Of a stretch of 64,000 bases of DNA, positions 40,623-51,899 are shown in pieces. Both the position numbers and the translations under genes were made by a program. How positions within the stretch are numbered: the stretch's first letter is position 1; each line of letters opens with the position of its first letter. The notes under the pieces were generated by a model that was given only the letters and a program-made list of their open reading frames with translations, ran no database searches and was not told the origin of the DNA. Origin of the DNA: Streptosporangium canum (lineage in GTDB: Bacteria > Actinomycetota > Actinomycetes > Streptosporangiales > Streptosporangiaceae); NCBI RefSeq assembly GCF_900113865.1, contig NZ_FOQY01000012.1, positions 62,001-126,000 of the forward strand, in the 5' to 3' direction.

Positions 40623-41705
40623 ATGCGGGGCAGGGCGGCCGTCGCCGGTATCGGGATGACGGCTCTGACGCGGAGGTCCGGCAGGACCGAGCTGGAGCTC
40701 GCGGTCGAGGCGTCCCGGGCCGCGCTGGCCGACGCCCGCGTGGAGGCCGGGCGGATCGACGCCGTCCTCAGCTACCACATGAACGACTCCGTCCCGGTGG
40801 TCCAGGTCGCCAGGGCGCTGCGGATCGAGAGGCTGGGCTGGCACAACGACATCACCGGCGGCGGCACCCAGGCGGCCTCCGTCCTGGGGGACGCGGCGAT
40901 GCTGATCGCCGCCGGCGTCGCGCGCAACGTGCTGGTCTACCGGGCGTTGAACGGCCGCTCCGGCACGCGCATGAACACGGCCTCCACCGGCCCGCAGGAA
41001 CGCTTCACCATCCCCTACGGCATGGCGGGGCCGATCCCGATGTTCGCCCTGGCCGCCCAGCGCTACCTGCACGAGACCGGTCTGACCGAGGAGCATCTGC
41101 ACGCGGTCGTCGCCCAGTCCCGCGACAACGCCGCGGCCAACCCGCGCGCCCTCCGCCGCGACCCGCTGTCCCTGGAGGACTACCTCGCCAGGCCGTACGT
41201 CTGCTCGCCGCTGCGGACCGTGGACTGCTGCCAGGAGACCGACGGCGCCTGCGCGCTGGTGATCCGTGACGCGCGGCTCGCGCCGCAGGCCCCCCGGATC
41301 CACGCCGTGGTCAGGGGAGGCGGTCCCGGCTGCTCGTCCATGGACCGTTCGCCCGACGTCAGCGCGATCTTCTCCGCCCATGTCGCCCCGATGCTGTGGG
41401 AGGCCTCGGGCATGCGGGCGGCGGACGTGGACGTCGCGCTGCTCTACGACGCCTACTCCTGGCTGGTGCCCCGGCAGCTGGAGGACTTCGGCCTGGCCGG
41501 GCGGGCCGAGCTGGGGGAGTTCCTGCTCCGGCGCCGCCACGCCACGGTCAACCCGCACGGCGGCCTGCTGTCCGAGGGCTACGTGCACGGGCTCAACAAC
41601 GTGGCGCAGGCCGTACGGGAGCTCCGGGCGGGCCGGGGGACGGCGCTGGTGACCGGGTTCGGCGGCAGCTACGGCAGCGCCGCGCTCCTGGTCCGGCCCG
41701 GCTGA
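40623..41705 (+). CDS. Ltp2-like thiolase-fold protein (retro-aldolase type)
   Basis: A 360-aa thiolase-superfamily protein without the thiolase nucleophile: the position after beta-3 reads NDITGGGTQAASVL, with no Cys. The CHH-side motifs are changed as well (YDAYSWLVPRQLEDFG, NPHGGLLSEGYVHGLNN). This pattern belongs to the SCP-x/Ltp2 group; Ltp2 with a DUF35 partner cleaves the last C-C bond of the sterol side chain by retro-aldol reaction using tyrosines. The DUF35 gene expected beside it is absent; the only one is at 12741. ATG at 40623. The shared operator at 40477 supports a steroid catabolic role. Confidence 0.75.
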   Translation: MRGRAAVAGIGMTALTRRSGRTELELAVEASRAALADARVEAGRIDAVLSYHMNDSVPVVQVARALRIERLGWHNDITGGGTQAASVLGDAAMLIAAGVARNVLVYRALNGRSGTRMNTASTGPQERFTIPYGMAGPIPMFALAAQRYLHETGLTEEHLHAVVAQSRDNAAANPRALRRDPLSLEDYLARPYVCSPLRTVDCCQETDGACALVIRDARLAPQAPRIHAVVRGGGPGCSSMDRSPDVSAIFSAHVAPMLWEASGMRAADVDVALLYDAYSWLVPRQLEDFGLAGRAELGEFLLRRRHATVNPHGGLLSEGYVHGLNNVAQAVRELRAGRGTALVTGFGGSYGSAALLVRPG

Positions 41706-41850
41706 GCGGACATGCCCGGCCGGGCGGCCCGGTCCGGCATGGCCGCGCCCGGTCCGGTATACGGCTGAGCGGCCCGGAACGGCCGGGCGGGTCCGATCGC
41801 GGCGACGCCGGGTCCCCAGGGGGTTGACGGGGACCGCACTTAAGAATAAT

Positions 41851-41877
41851 TTTCACCCAATCATTGGGCGGGTGAAA
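41851..41877 (+). promoter_or_regulatory. Nested palindromic operator before RpiR gene
   Basis: Outer arms TTTCACCC (41851-41858) and GGGTGAAA (41870-41877), inner arms CCCAAT and ATTGGG around a single C. AT-rich start AATAATTTTC fits RpiR-type sites. Likely operator for the RpiR-SIS-NgcEFG operon. Confidence 0.65.
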
Positions 41878-41886
41878 GGAATGCCT

Positions 41887-42756
41887 GTGGCAGTAGGGGC
41901 ACTCGGCCGCATCCAGACCGAGACACCCGCGCTGCCCGAGGCGCTGCGCCGGGTCGGCGAGGCCATCTTGGCCGACCCGGCCGGAGCGGCCCGATCCACG
42001 ATCATCGCGCTCGCCGAGCGGAGCGGCAGCTCGCCCGCCACCGTCACGCGGTTCTGCCGGGTGTTCGGCTTCGCCGGATACGCCGGGCTGCGGGTCGCGC
42101 TGGCCACCGAGACCGGCCGCGCGGCGCAGGCCAACTGGGACGCCAACGTGGGCCACGAGATCGGTCCGACCGACCCGCTCGACGCGGCGATCGGTGTGAT
42201 GGCCGCCGCCGACTCCCGCCTCATCCAGGAGACCGCGGCCCAGCTCGACGTGGCCACCGTCGCCAGGATCGCCGACGCGATCGTCGCCGCCCGGCGGGTG
42301 CTGATCTTCGGGGTCTCCATCAGCGGCGGTGCGGCCGGCATGATCGGCGGACGGCTCCGCAGGATCCGGGTGCCCTGCTGGAGCCACGCCGACGCCCACG
42401 AGGCGATCGCCGACGCGGCGCTGCTGACCGAGGGCGACGTCGCGATCGGGATCTCTCACCAGGGACGGACCCGCGAGGTGCTGGAGTCGCTCGCCGAGGC
42501 CGGAGACCGGGGGGCGCTGACCGTCGCCGTCACCTCCTTCGCCCGGTCCCCGCTGGCCGAACTGGCCGACCTGGTGCTGACCACCGCGAGCCGGGAGACC
42601 ACCTTCCGGCTGGGCGGCCTGGCGGCCGTCCACTCCCAGCTCTTCGTGCTCGACGCCGTCTACGTCGCGGTCGCGCAGCGCACCTACGAGCAGACCAACG
42701 AGGCGTTCGAGCGGACGATCCGAGCGCTCGAGAGTCACCGCGTGGAGAGGAGTTGA
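41887..42756 (+). CDS. MurR/RpiR-family regulator
   Basis: A 289-aa regulator: N-terminal RpiR helix-turn-helix (STIIALAERSGSSPATVTRFCRVFGFAGYAGLRVAL, about 38-75) and a C-terminal SIS sugar-phosphate-binding domain (RVLIFGVSISGGAAG near 137, VAIGISHQGRTREVLE near 188). Start GTG 41887 lies 6 nt after AAAGGA, better spaced than ATG 41881. It probably binds an amino-sugar phosphate and controls the downstream operon through the nested palindrome. Confidence 0.83.
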   Translation: MAVGALGRIQTETPALPEALRRVGEAILADPAGAARSTIIALAERSGSSPATVTRFCRVFGFAGYAGLRVALATETGRAAQANWDANVGHEIGPTDPLDAAIGVMAAADSRLIQETAAQLDVATVARIADAIVAARRVLIFGVSISGGAAGMIGGRLRRIRVPCWSHADAHEAIADAALLTEGDVAIGISHQGRTREVLESLAEAGDRGALTVAVTSFARSPLAELADLVLTTASRETTFRLGGLAAVHSQLFVLDAVYVAVAQRTYEQTNEAFERTIRALESHRVERS

Positions 42757-42758
42757 CC

Positions 42759-43517
42759 GTGGATATCGGCGCCGCCGACTACGTCCATGAGGTGAAGGCC
42801 CTGGTGGACGGGGTCTTCCAGACACAGGGGGTCGCGGTCAGGCAGGCCGCCGGCCTGATGGTGGGTTCGCTGCTCGACGACGGGGTGGTCCAGGCCTTCG
42901 GCTCCGGCCACTCCGAGGCGATCGCGATGGAGATCGCCGGCCGCGCGGGCGGGCTGGTCCCCACCAACCGGCTCGCGCTGCGCGACGTCGTCCTGTACGG
43001 CGGGAGCCCGGTGGAGGCGCTGCTCGGCGCCCCCGGCGAGCTGGAGCGCGACCCGAAGATCGCTCAGCGGATCTACGACCTGGCCCCCGTCCAGCCGCAG
43101 GACGTGTTCGTGCTGATCTCCAGCTCCGGGGTGAACGGCTCGGTGGTGGAGCTCGCCTCCGTCGTCAAGGACAGGGGACACGGCCTGATCGCCCTGACCT
43201 CCGTCCAGCACAGCACCGCGATGACCTCCCGCCACCCCTCCGGCCGCAAGCTGCTCGACCTCGCCGACGTGGTGCTCGACAACGGCGCCCCGTACGGCGA
43301 CGCGGTCCTGCCGCTCCCGGACGGCGGCTCGTTCGGCGCGGTCTCCACGATCACCTCGGCACTGCTGGCCCAGATGATGATGGCCGAGGTGGTGCGCGGC
43401 CTGATCGAGGCCGGCCGGACCCCGCCGGTCTACCGCTCCGCCAACGTCACCGGCGGAGACGAGCACAACCGGGCACTTGAGAACCGCTACGCCGGAAGGA
43501 TCCGGCGAGGTGCCTAA
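42759..43517 (+). CDS. SIS-domain sugar-phosphate protein (UPF0309 type)
   Basis: A 252-aa protein with one SIS domain: FGSGHSEAIAMEIAGRAGG near 46, FVLISSSGVNGSVVELA near 113 and DNGAPYGDAVLP near 173. Related to phosphosugar isomerases and N-acetylmuramate-6-P etherases, so a role in processing imported amino sugars as phosphates is likely. GTG at 42759 is 6 nt after AGGAG; TTG 42753 overlaps the upstream stop but leaves no space for the ribosome site. Confidence 0.78.
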   Translation: MDIGAADYVHEVKALVDGVFQTQGVAVRQAAGLMVGSLLDDGVVQAFGSGHSEAIAMEIAGRAGGLVPTNRLALRDVVLYGGSPVEALLGAPGELERDPKIAQRIYDLAPVQPQDVFVLISSSGVNGSVVELASVVKDRGHGLIALTSVQHSTAMTSRHPSGRKLLDLADVVLDNGAPYGDAVLPLPDGGSFGAVSTITSALLAQMMMAEVVRGLIEAGRTPPVYRSANVTGGDEHNRALENRYAGRIRRGA

Positions 43518-43539
43518 CCACCCCCCTGCAGGAGGAAGC

Positions 43540-44949
43540 ATGACCCATCTGTCCCGGCGCGAGCTTCTGCGCAGCGCGGCCCTGGCGGGGCTCGCCCTGC
43601 CGGTCCTGTCCGCGTGCGCCAGTCCCGCGGGCGGAGGCGGCGCCTCCCCGGCGGCGCCGGCCGCCGGGGCCACCAGCGCGGCCAACCCGCTCGGTCTCGC
43701 CGAGAGCAAGCCCCTGGAAGTCTGGATCTTCGACGGCGGGTTCGGCGACTCCTACGCCACGGGCATCCACGAGCCGCTGGTCAAGGCCAAGTTCCCCAAG
43801 CTGGAGATCAAGCACAACGCGACCAAGGAGATCGCCAAGACCCTCCAGCCGCGCTTCGCCGGCGGCAACCCGCCGGAGTTCGTCAACAACTCCGGCGCCA
43901 ACGCGATGGACTTCGGGGCACTGGTCCAGGACGGCCAGCTCGCCGACCTCACCCCCCTGTACGACGCGCCGAGCTGGGACGACCCCGGTGTCAAGGTGCG
44001 CGACACCATCGACCCGACCGCGATCGAGCTGGGCAGCTACGACGGCAAGCCGTACGTCCTCAACTACGCCAACACCGTCTGGGGCGTGTGGTACTCCCAG
44101 AAGCTCTTCGAGGCCGAGGGCTGGCAGCCGCCCAAGACCTGGGCGGAGTTCCTGCAGCTCTGCGAGACCATCAAGAAGTCCGGCAAGACCGCGCCGTTCA
44201 CCTACGCGGGCAAGCACCCCTTCTACATCTACGAGGCCATCCTCACGCTCGCCGCGAAGATCGGCGGCAAGGACGTGCTGAAGAACATCGACAACCTGGA
44301 GGACGGCGCCTGGCAGGCCGAGCCGGTCAAGCAGGCCGCGACCGCCTTCGCCGAGCTCGGGGCCAAATACCTCCTGCAGGGCACCGCGGGCCTGGACCAC
44401 GTCCAGACCCAGACCGCCCACAACAAGGGCCAGGTCGCCATGCTGCCCTGCGGTTCGTGGCTGGAGAACGAGCAGAAGGACTCCACCCCGGCCGACTTCG
44501 GCTACGCGATGTTCGCGCTGCCGGACTTCGGCTCCTCCGACGCCCTGCCGTACGGCACGCTGCACGTCCAGCCGGGGGAGGAGTACATCGTCCCGGCCAG
44601 GTCGGCCAACCCCCAGGCGGGCCTGGAGTACATGCGGGCGATGCTCTCCAAGGAGGGAGCCGGGAAGTTCATGGAGCTGGTCTCCACGCTGACCGTCGTC
44701 AAGGGCGCGGGTGAGGGGCGCACGCTCAAGCCGGGGCTGCAGAGCGCCTCGACGGCCCTGGACGCGGCGGGCGACAACGCCGTCTGGTTCCTGTTCCGCA
44801 AGTGGTACGCCGAGATGCACGACGAGGTGGCCGCCGCGTCCGGCCAGCTCATGAACGGCAAGCTGACCGTCGACCAGTGGATCGAGCGCGCGCAGAAGAA
44901 AGCCGGATCGATCAAGAGCGACTCTTCGGTGAAGAAGTTCAAGAGGTAG
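43540..44949 (+). CDS. ABC sugar-binding lipoprotein, NgcE-like
   Basis: Extracellular solute-binding protein of 469 aa. N terminus SRRELLRSAALAGLALPVLSAC combines a twin-arginine-like motif with a lipobox (Cys near 26), then an Ala/Gly linker. The body is a type-1 sugar-binding fold (KPYVLNYANTVWGVWYSQKLFEAEGW near 172-197, AMLPCGSWLENE near 302). Closest recognisable relatives are NgcE proteins for N-acetylglucosamine and N,N'-diacetylchitobiose. Followed by two permeases; no ATPase gene is present, so a shared MsiK-type ATPase elsewhere is expected. Confidence 0.82.
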   Translation: MTHLSRRELLRSAALAGLALPVLSACASPAGGGGASPAAPAAGATSAANPLGLAESKPLEVWIFDGGFGDSYATGIHEPLVKAKFPKLEIKHNATKEIAKTLQPRFAGGNPPEFVNNSGANAMDFGALVQDGQLADLTPLYDAPSWDDPGVKVRDTIDPTAIELGSYDGKPYVLNYANTVWGVWYSQKLFEAEGWQPPKTWAEFLQLCETIKKSGKTAPFTYAGKHPFYIYEAILTLAAKIGGKDVLKNIDNLEDGAWQAEPVKQAATAFAELGAKYLLQGTAGLDHVQTQTAHNKGQVAMLPCGSWLENEQKDSTPADFGYAMFALPDFGSSDALPYGTLHVQPGEEYIVPARSANPQAGLEYMRAMLSKEGAGKFMELVSTLTVVKGAGEGRTLKPGLQSASTALDAAGDNAVWFLFRKWYAEMHDEVAAASGQLMNGKLTVDQWIERAQKKAGSIKSDSSVKKFKR

Positions 44950-44953
44950 CACC

Positions 44954-45856
44954 GTGAACTACGGCAGGATGCGGTTCGTCACCGGGTTCCTCGCGATCCC
45001 GGTGGCACTCTACGTGATCTACGTGATCGCCCCCTACGCGCAGGCCTTCTACATCGCGTTCACCGACTGGCGCGGGGTGAACGCCAATCCGCGGCTCGTG
45101 GGCCTGGAGAACTTCCAGAGGCTTTTCGACGACAACGTCTTCTGGAAGGCGGTGGGGCACAACCTCATCCTGCTGATCCTGATGCCGCTGCTCACCATCG
45201 GCATCGCGCTGTTCTTCGCCTTCCTGCTCAACGCGGGCGGGCGGGGCGGCACCGGGGGCGTCTGGGGGTCGAAGTTCTACCGGGTGGTGTTCTTCTTCCC
45301 CCAGGTGCTGGCCGTCGCTGTGGTCGCCGTCCTGTTCCAGCAGGTCTTCCGGCCCGACCGGAGCGGCATGCTCAACGCGCCGCTGATCGCCCTCGGGTTC
45401 GAGCCGGTGGGCTTCCTGTCCGACACCGACATCGCGCTCTGGGCGATCCTCGGCGTGCTGGTCTGGCAGGCGGTCGGCTTCTACGTGGTGCTCTTCTCGG
45501 CGGGCATCTCCTCCATCCCGCGCGACATGTTCGAGGCGGCCGCGATCGACGGCGCCGGAGGGGTGCAGCTCTTCCTCCGGGTCACGCTGCCCCTGCTCTG
45601 GGACACCATCCAGGTCGGCTGGGTCTATCTCGGCATCGCCGCGCTCGACGTCTTCGCCATCGTGTGGGTGATGACGGCCGAGCACGGCGGGCCCGATCAC
45701 TCCACGACCGTGATGGCGGCGGAGATCTACCGCAACGCCTTCCAGTACTTCAAGTTCGGCTACGCCTCCGCGATGGGCGTGGTGCTGTTCTTCTTCACCA
45801 TCGGGTTCGCGGCGCTGGCCCTGCGCCTGTCGCGGCGTGAGCGAATCGAGTTCTAG
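44954..45856 (+). CDS. ABC sugar permease 1, NgcF-like
   Basis: A 300-aa MalF-type permease with six predicted membrane segments (first at about 8-28, last near 272-290) and the EAA loop EAAAIDGAGGVQLFLRVTLP near 191 that contacts the ATPase. GTG start 4 bp after the binding-protein stop. Pairs with the next permease to form the amino-sugar channel. Confidence 0.85.
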   Translation: MNYGRMRFVTGFLAIPVALYVIYVIAPYAQAFYIAFTDWRGVNANPRLVGLENFQRLFDDNVFWKAVGHNLILLILMPLLTIGIALFFAFLLNAGGRGGTGGVWGSKFYRVVFFFPQVLAVAVVAVLFQQVFRPDRSGMLNAPLIALGFEPVGFLSDTDIALWAILGVLVWQAVGFYVVLFSAGISSIPRDMFEAAAIDGAGGVQLFLRVTLPLLWDTIQVGWVYLGIAALDVFAIVWVMTAEHGGPDHSTTVMAAEIYRNAFQYFKFGYASAMGVVLFFFTIGFAALALRLSRRERIEF

Positions 45857-46767
45857 TGGCAGACGCGGTGATTCCCCGGAGCCGGGCCTACGCCCGTGCG
45901 GAGCGCAGGAGGCGGCTGGGGCCCCTGTCGGTCCTGACGCACGTCACGCTGGTGGTGTGGACGATCCTGGTCGCGGTGCCGATCGTGTGGACGTTCCTGG
46001 CGTCGGTGAAGAGCGAGGACGAGATCTTCGGCGACGCCTGGTCGCTGCCGGCCTCCCTCCGCTTCGACAACTGGGCGCGGGCCTGGGAGCAGGCGCACGT
46101 GGGCCAGTACATGATCAACAGCATCGTCGTCGTGGCGGGCGGCACGTTCGGCACGATGCTGTTCGGCTCGATGGCCGCCTACGTGCTCGCCCGCTACCGG
46201 TTCCGCGGCAACCGGGCCGTCTACCTGCTGTTCGTCTCCGGCCTGGCGTTCCCGGTCTATCTGGCGCTGACCCCCCTGTTCTTCGTCGTGCAGAACATGG
46301 GCGCGATCCCGGTGATCGGCCCGTTCATCGGCCTCAACACCCACGGCGGGCTGATCCTGGTCTACATCGCCTACTCGCTGCCGTTCACCGTGTTCTTCCT
46401 CGCGGCGTTCTTCAGGACGCTGCCGGGGGCGGTGGCCGAGGCGGCCTTCGTGGACGGCGCCTCGCACACCCGGGTGTTCTTCCGGATCATGCTCCCGATG
46501 GCCAAGCCGGGCATCATCAGCGTGACCATCTTCAACGTGCTCGGCCAGTGGAACCAGTACCAGCTCCCGCTGGTCCTGCTCACCTCCGACAAGGAGAAGT
46601 GGGTGCTCACGCAGGGCATCGCCGACATCTCCACCGCGGCCGGCTACGACGCGGACTGGTCGGCCCTGTTCGCCGCGCTCAGCATGGCCATCCTCCCGAT
46701 GCTGATCGTCTACACGCTCTTCCAGAGCCAGATCCAGAAGGGGCTGACGGCGGGAGCGCTCAAGTAG
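45856..46767 (+). CDS. ABC sugar permease 2, NgcG-like
   Basis: A 303-aa MalG-type permease with six membrane segments and EAA loop EAAFVDGASHTRVFFRIMLP near 194. GTG shares its first base with the last base of the upstream stop. Completes the RpiR-SIS-NgcE-F-G operon. The substrate is inferred from NgcEFG similarity and from the chitosanase and hexosaminidase nearby. Confidence 0.85.
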   Translation: MADAVIPRSRAYARAERRRRLGPLSVLTHVTLVVWTILVAVPIVWTFLASVKSEDEIFGDAWSLPASLRFDNWARAWEQAHVGQYMINSIVVVAGGTFGTMLFGSMAAYVLARYRFRGNRAVYLLFVSGLAFPVYLALTPLFFVVQNMGAIPVIGPFIGLNTHGGLILVYIAYSLPFTVFFLAAFFRTLPGAVAEAAFVDGASHTRVFFRIMLPMAKPGIISVTIFNVLGQWNQYQLPLVLLTSDKEKWVLTQGIADISTAAGYDADWSALFAALSMAILPMLIVYTLFQSQIQKGLTAGALK

Positions 46768-46813
46768 CCCGCCAGGGCCTCGAGCGGGGTGTTCACCGGA
46801 TCGCCCGGGGCGT

Positions 46814-48965
<2,152 letters not shown>

Positions 48966-48985
48966 GAGGGGCGCGTTCCTTCGTT

Positions 48986-49060
48986 TGTGTACAACGTATC
49001 TGGCGAGATACAACGTACATATTGATGTGTACATTGTCTACTGTTGATACGTTGTACACA
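48986..49060. promoter_or_regulatory. Large TetR operator region
   Basis: TGTGTACAACGTATC (48986-49000) and its exact complement GATACGTTGTACACA (49046-49060) form a perfect 15-bp inverted repeat, with two further related words inside (GATACAACGTACAT at 49007 and TGTGTACATTGTC at 49026). Probably two or more repressor sites covering both divergent promoters. Confidence 0.75.
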
Positions 49061-49083
49061 CGGCAAGCCGGAGGAGCGAAACC

Positions 49084-49809
49084 ATGGCCACCGAGGAAGA
49101 CAAGCCACGCGAATCCCTGTGGGAGCGCCTGGAGCGTCCAAGCCCCACCCCACGCCAGACCCTCTCTCCGCAGCGCATCGCCGCGGCCGCGGCCGCGGTC
49201 GCCGACGCCGAGGGCCTGGAGGCCATCACCATGCGCCGCCTGGCCTCCGAACTGGGCGTCGCCCCCATGGCGCCCTACCGCTATGTGGCCGGCAAGGACG
49301 ACGTCCTGGAGCTGATGGTCGACCACGTCTATGCCGATCTGCGCCTCCCGGACGGTCTCGGGTGGCGCGAGACCATGCGTGCCCTGGCGCTGGGCACCCG
49401 TGACCTGATGCTGCGGCACCTGTGGCTGGCTCAGCTCTCCCCGCAGGCCAGGCTCTCGCTCACGCCCAACAGGATGGCCGTGGCCGAACAGGCCCTGTCG
49501 GCCCTGGACGGCCTCGGCCTGGACGCCGACGCGATGATGAGCGTCTTCCGTGCCGTGGACGCCTACGTCGCCGGCGCCTTGAACTACGAAAGCGCCGTGC
49601 TCAACCTCCTGCGCGAGCATGGATGGTCTGACGGCGGCGAGTTGCGCTCCGAACTGGCTCCACAGATGACCTGGCACATGCGGACCGGCCGCTACCCCAC
49701 CTTCCAGCGCTATCTGCGCACCGCCACCCGCAAGGACGACACGCGGTGGCAGTTCGAAAGCGGCCTCACCTACGTCCTCGACGGCATCGCCGCCGAACTG
49801 GGCATCTGA
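49084..49809 (+). CDS. TetR/AcrR-family regulator
   Basis: A 241-aa repressor with N-terminal extension, HTH ITMRRLASELGVAPMAPYRYVAGKDDVLELMVD (about 49-81) and a TetR_C-type ligand domain. GGAGGAGCGAAACC precedes ATG. Divergent from the FMN reductase-MFS operon across the large operator; likely a drug- or redox-responsive repressor. Confidence 0.87.
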   Translation: MATEEDKPRESLWERLERPSPTPRQTLSPQRIAAAAAAVADAEGLEAITMRRLASELGVAPMAPYRYVAGKDDVLELMVDHVYADLRLPDGLGWRETMRALALGTRDLMLRHLWLAQLSPQARLSLTPNRMAVAEQALSALDGLGLDADAMMSVFRAVDAYVAGALNYESAVLNLLREHGWSDGGELRSELAPQMTWHMRTGRYPTFQRYLRTATRKDDTRWQFESGLTYVLDGIAAELGI

Positions 49810-49986
49810 GAGGTTCGCGTGGATCCGCGGCCGTGCTCGCCGCGCCGTGGGGGACGTGCGCGCCGGCGACGTGGAGCCGTGACCCGGGTGCCGGCGCGCC
49901 GCCCGGGGCTCGGGCCGCCTTCGGGAGAACACCCCCGTTTAAGGGGAACGGGTTGACGGGCGGGGCATATCGGCGGTTAAGTTCGT

Positions 49987-50001
49987 TAGGAAAGTTTCCT
50001 A
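49987..50001 (+). promoter_or_regulatory. CsnR-type operator before chitosanase
   Basis: TAGGAAAGTTTCCTA, a perfect palindrome extended by three further complementary bases on each side (21 bp in all). The same 15-mer occurs at 57695 before the GH3 gene. Streptomyces chitosanase genes carry an AGGAAAGTTTCCT-type site bound by the ROK repressor CsnR. Confidence 0.8.
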
Positions 50002-50050
50002 ACGAGCGGGCGAGGTTCTCTCGCCTCCGGTCCCCCCTCTGGAGAGACAC

Positions 50051-50926
50051 GTGCCCATCTCGTCAGATCCGCGCTCCGGCCGCCGGACCCTGCGGCTCCT
50101 CCTCACCCCGGTCGTCGCCGCCGCACCGGCCCTGGTCCTCTTCGCGGCCCCCGGACACGCGGCCGCGCCGGCGCCGCGCCTGTCCGCGTCCTCGCAGGAG
50201 CCGGTGACGGCCGCCGCCGCCGACCTCACCGACCCGCGCAAGAAGGACATCGCGATGCAGCTCGTCTCCAGCGCGGAGAACTCCTCCCTGAACTGGAAGG
50301 CGCAGTACAAGTACATCGAGGACATCGACGACGGGCGCGGCTACACCGCCGGGATCATCGGCTTCTGCTCGGGAACCGGGGACATGCTGGATCTCGTCGA
50401 GCTCTACGCCGAGCGCAAGCCCGGAAACGTGCTCGCCAAGTATCTGCCCGCCCTGCGCAAGGTCGACGGCACCGACTCCCACAAGGGCCTGGACCCGAAC
50501 TACACCAAGGACTGGGCCGCCGCCGCCAAGGACACGGTCTTCCAGCAGGCGCAGAACGACGAGCGCGACCGGGTCTACTTCAACCCGGCGGTCCAGCAGG
50601 CCAAGAAGGACGGCCTGCGCGCCCTGGGGCAGTTCGCCTACTACGACGCCATCGTCATGCACGGCGACGGGGGCGACTCGGAGAGCTTCAGCGCGATCCG
50701 CAGGAACGCCCTCAAGAAGGCCAAGCCGCCCGCGCAGGGCGGCGACGAGGTGAAGTACCTGCACGCCTTCCTCGACGCCCGCAAGGTCGCGATGAAGGCC
50801 GAGGAGGCGCACGAGGACACCAGCCGGGTCGACACCGCGCAGCGGGTCTTCCTCAACAAGGGCAACCTCGACCTGAACACCCCGCTGTCCTGGAAGGTCT
50901 ACGGCGACCCCTACACGATCGGCTAG
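50051..50926 (+). CDS. csn: GH46 chitosanase, secreted
   Basis: Endo-chitosanase of 291 aa that cleaves beta-1,4 bonds of chitosan with inversion. The signal peptide is about residues 1-38 (RR then hydrophobic core, AAPGHAA). The catalytic pair is visible: Glu76 in SSAENSS and Asp94 in EDIDDGRGY, 18 residues apart as in the Streptomyces N174 enzyme. IIGFCSGTGDMLDLV and the C-terminal WKVYGDPYTIG are also family features. GTG start after GGAGAGACAC. Controlled by the palindrome 50 bp upstream. Confidence 0.94.
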   Translation: MPISSDPRSGRRTLRLLLTPVVAAAPALVLFAAPGHAAAPAPRLSASSQEPVTAAAADLTDPRKKDIAMQLVSSAENSSLNWKAQYKYIEDIDDGRGYTAGIIGFCSGTGDMLDLVELYAERKPGNVLAKYLPALRKVDGTDSHKGLDPNYTKDWAAAAKDTVFQQAQNDERDRVYFNPAVQQAKKDGLRALGQFAYYDAIVMHGDGGDSESFSAIRRNALKKAKPPAQGGDEVKYLHAFLDARKVAMKAEEAHEDTSRVDTAQRVFLNKGNLDLNTPLSWKVYGDPYTIG

Positions 50927-51094
50927 CGAGATCCCGGCGGGCGGGCGCGGCTCCACCCGTCCGCCGGACTCCGCCGACCTCCGGCGACCGAGAAGCCCGG
51001 CGACTCCCGCCCCGGCGGGCACACGGTCCCGGGGGACATGCGGTCCCGGCGGGCACCCGGCCCTGGCGGACGCGCGCCCGCCCGGCGTCCGGAG

Positions 51095-51778
51095 CTATCC
51101 GGCCGGCAGGTTCTTCAGGGCCTCACGGCGGCTCAGCCCGGTGATGCCCATGTGGTCGACATAGCGGACGACCTCCCGGGGATTGGTCTTGGCGTACTCG
51201 CGCAGGGCCCAGCCGATCGCCTTGCGGGCGAAGAAGTCGATGTCGGACAGGCTCGGCTCGATGCAGGCGTAGAGCAGGCCGGTGTCGGTGGCGGACCTGA
51301 ACCTGTTCTGGCAGAGGATGGAGGTGCGGCGCTTCCACAGGTCGTCGCCTCGGGCCCACTCCAGCATGAGCGGGCGCATGGTGTCGGGGAAGGCCGACAG
51401 CAGGCCGCCGACGCGGTGGACGGCGAGCTCGTCGACATAGTCCCACCACGCCCCGGAGACGATCATCTCCTCATACATGGGGAGTGCGTACAGGGTCTGG
51501 AAGCCCCGGTAGAGCCGGTAGCCGGTCAGCTCGATCGCCGCGTAGCGCTCCTCGCGGTATTCGGCGTCCCGCCACAGTGACAGCACCGTCCTGCGCCACT
51601 CGGGCGCGCCGTCGATCGGGTGCCCGGCGAAGACCTTCCGCAGCGCCGTACGGCGAGGCCCGGCCTGGACGCCGAGGAAGGGCATCTCCGACTTCATGTA
51701 GGCCCGCATCGCCGGTGCCTTGGCGGCGTCGGCCACCTCGGTGAGCGCGCCTCGCACGGCCTCGTGCAGTGTGTCCAT
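51095..51778 (-). CDS. AlkD-like DNA alkylation repair protein
   Basis: A 227-aa HEAT-like repeat protein of the AlkC/AlkD DNA glycosylase family, recognised by MPFLGVQAGPRRTALRKVF near 33, WWDYVDELAVHRVGGLL near 111, ATDTGLLYACIEPSLSDIDFFARKAIGWALREYAKTNPREV (about 162-202). Trp, Asp and Arg residues of the active cleft (WWDYVD, RKAIGWALRE) are present. It would remove N3- and N7-alkyl bases. Stands alone. Confidence 0.85.
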   Translation of the reverse strand: MDTLHEAVRGALTEVADAAKAPAMRAYMKSEMPFLGVQAGPRRTALRKVFAGHPIDGAPEWRRTVLSLWRDAEYREERYAAIELTGYRLYRGFQTLYALPMYEEMIVSGAWWDYVDELAVHRVGGLLSAFPDTMRPLMLEWARGDDLWKRRTSILCQNRFRSATDTGLLYACIEPSLSDIDFFARKAIGWALREYAKTNPREVVRYVDHMGITGLSRREALKNLPAG

Positions 51779-51899
51779 TGCTCGCTCACCACTCCTCGTC
51801 CGCTGCGCGGACGCCTCGTTCCTCGCCGGCCACCGCGCTCACCGCGTCGGGGCCGCTCGCGGCGCCCGTCGCCCGCTCACGACGCCTCACCCGTGCGCG

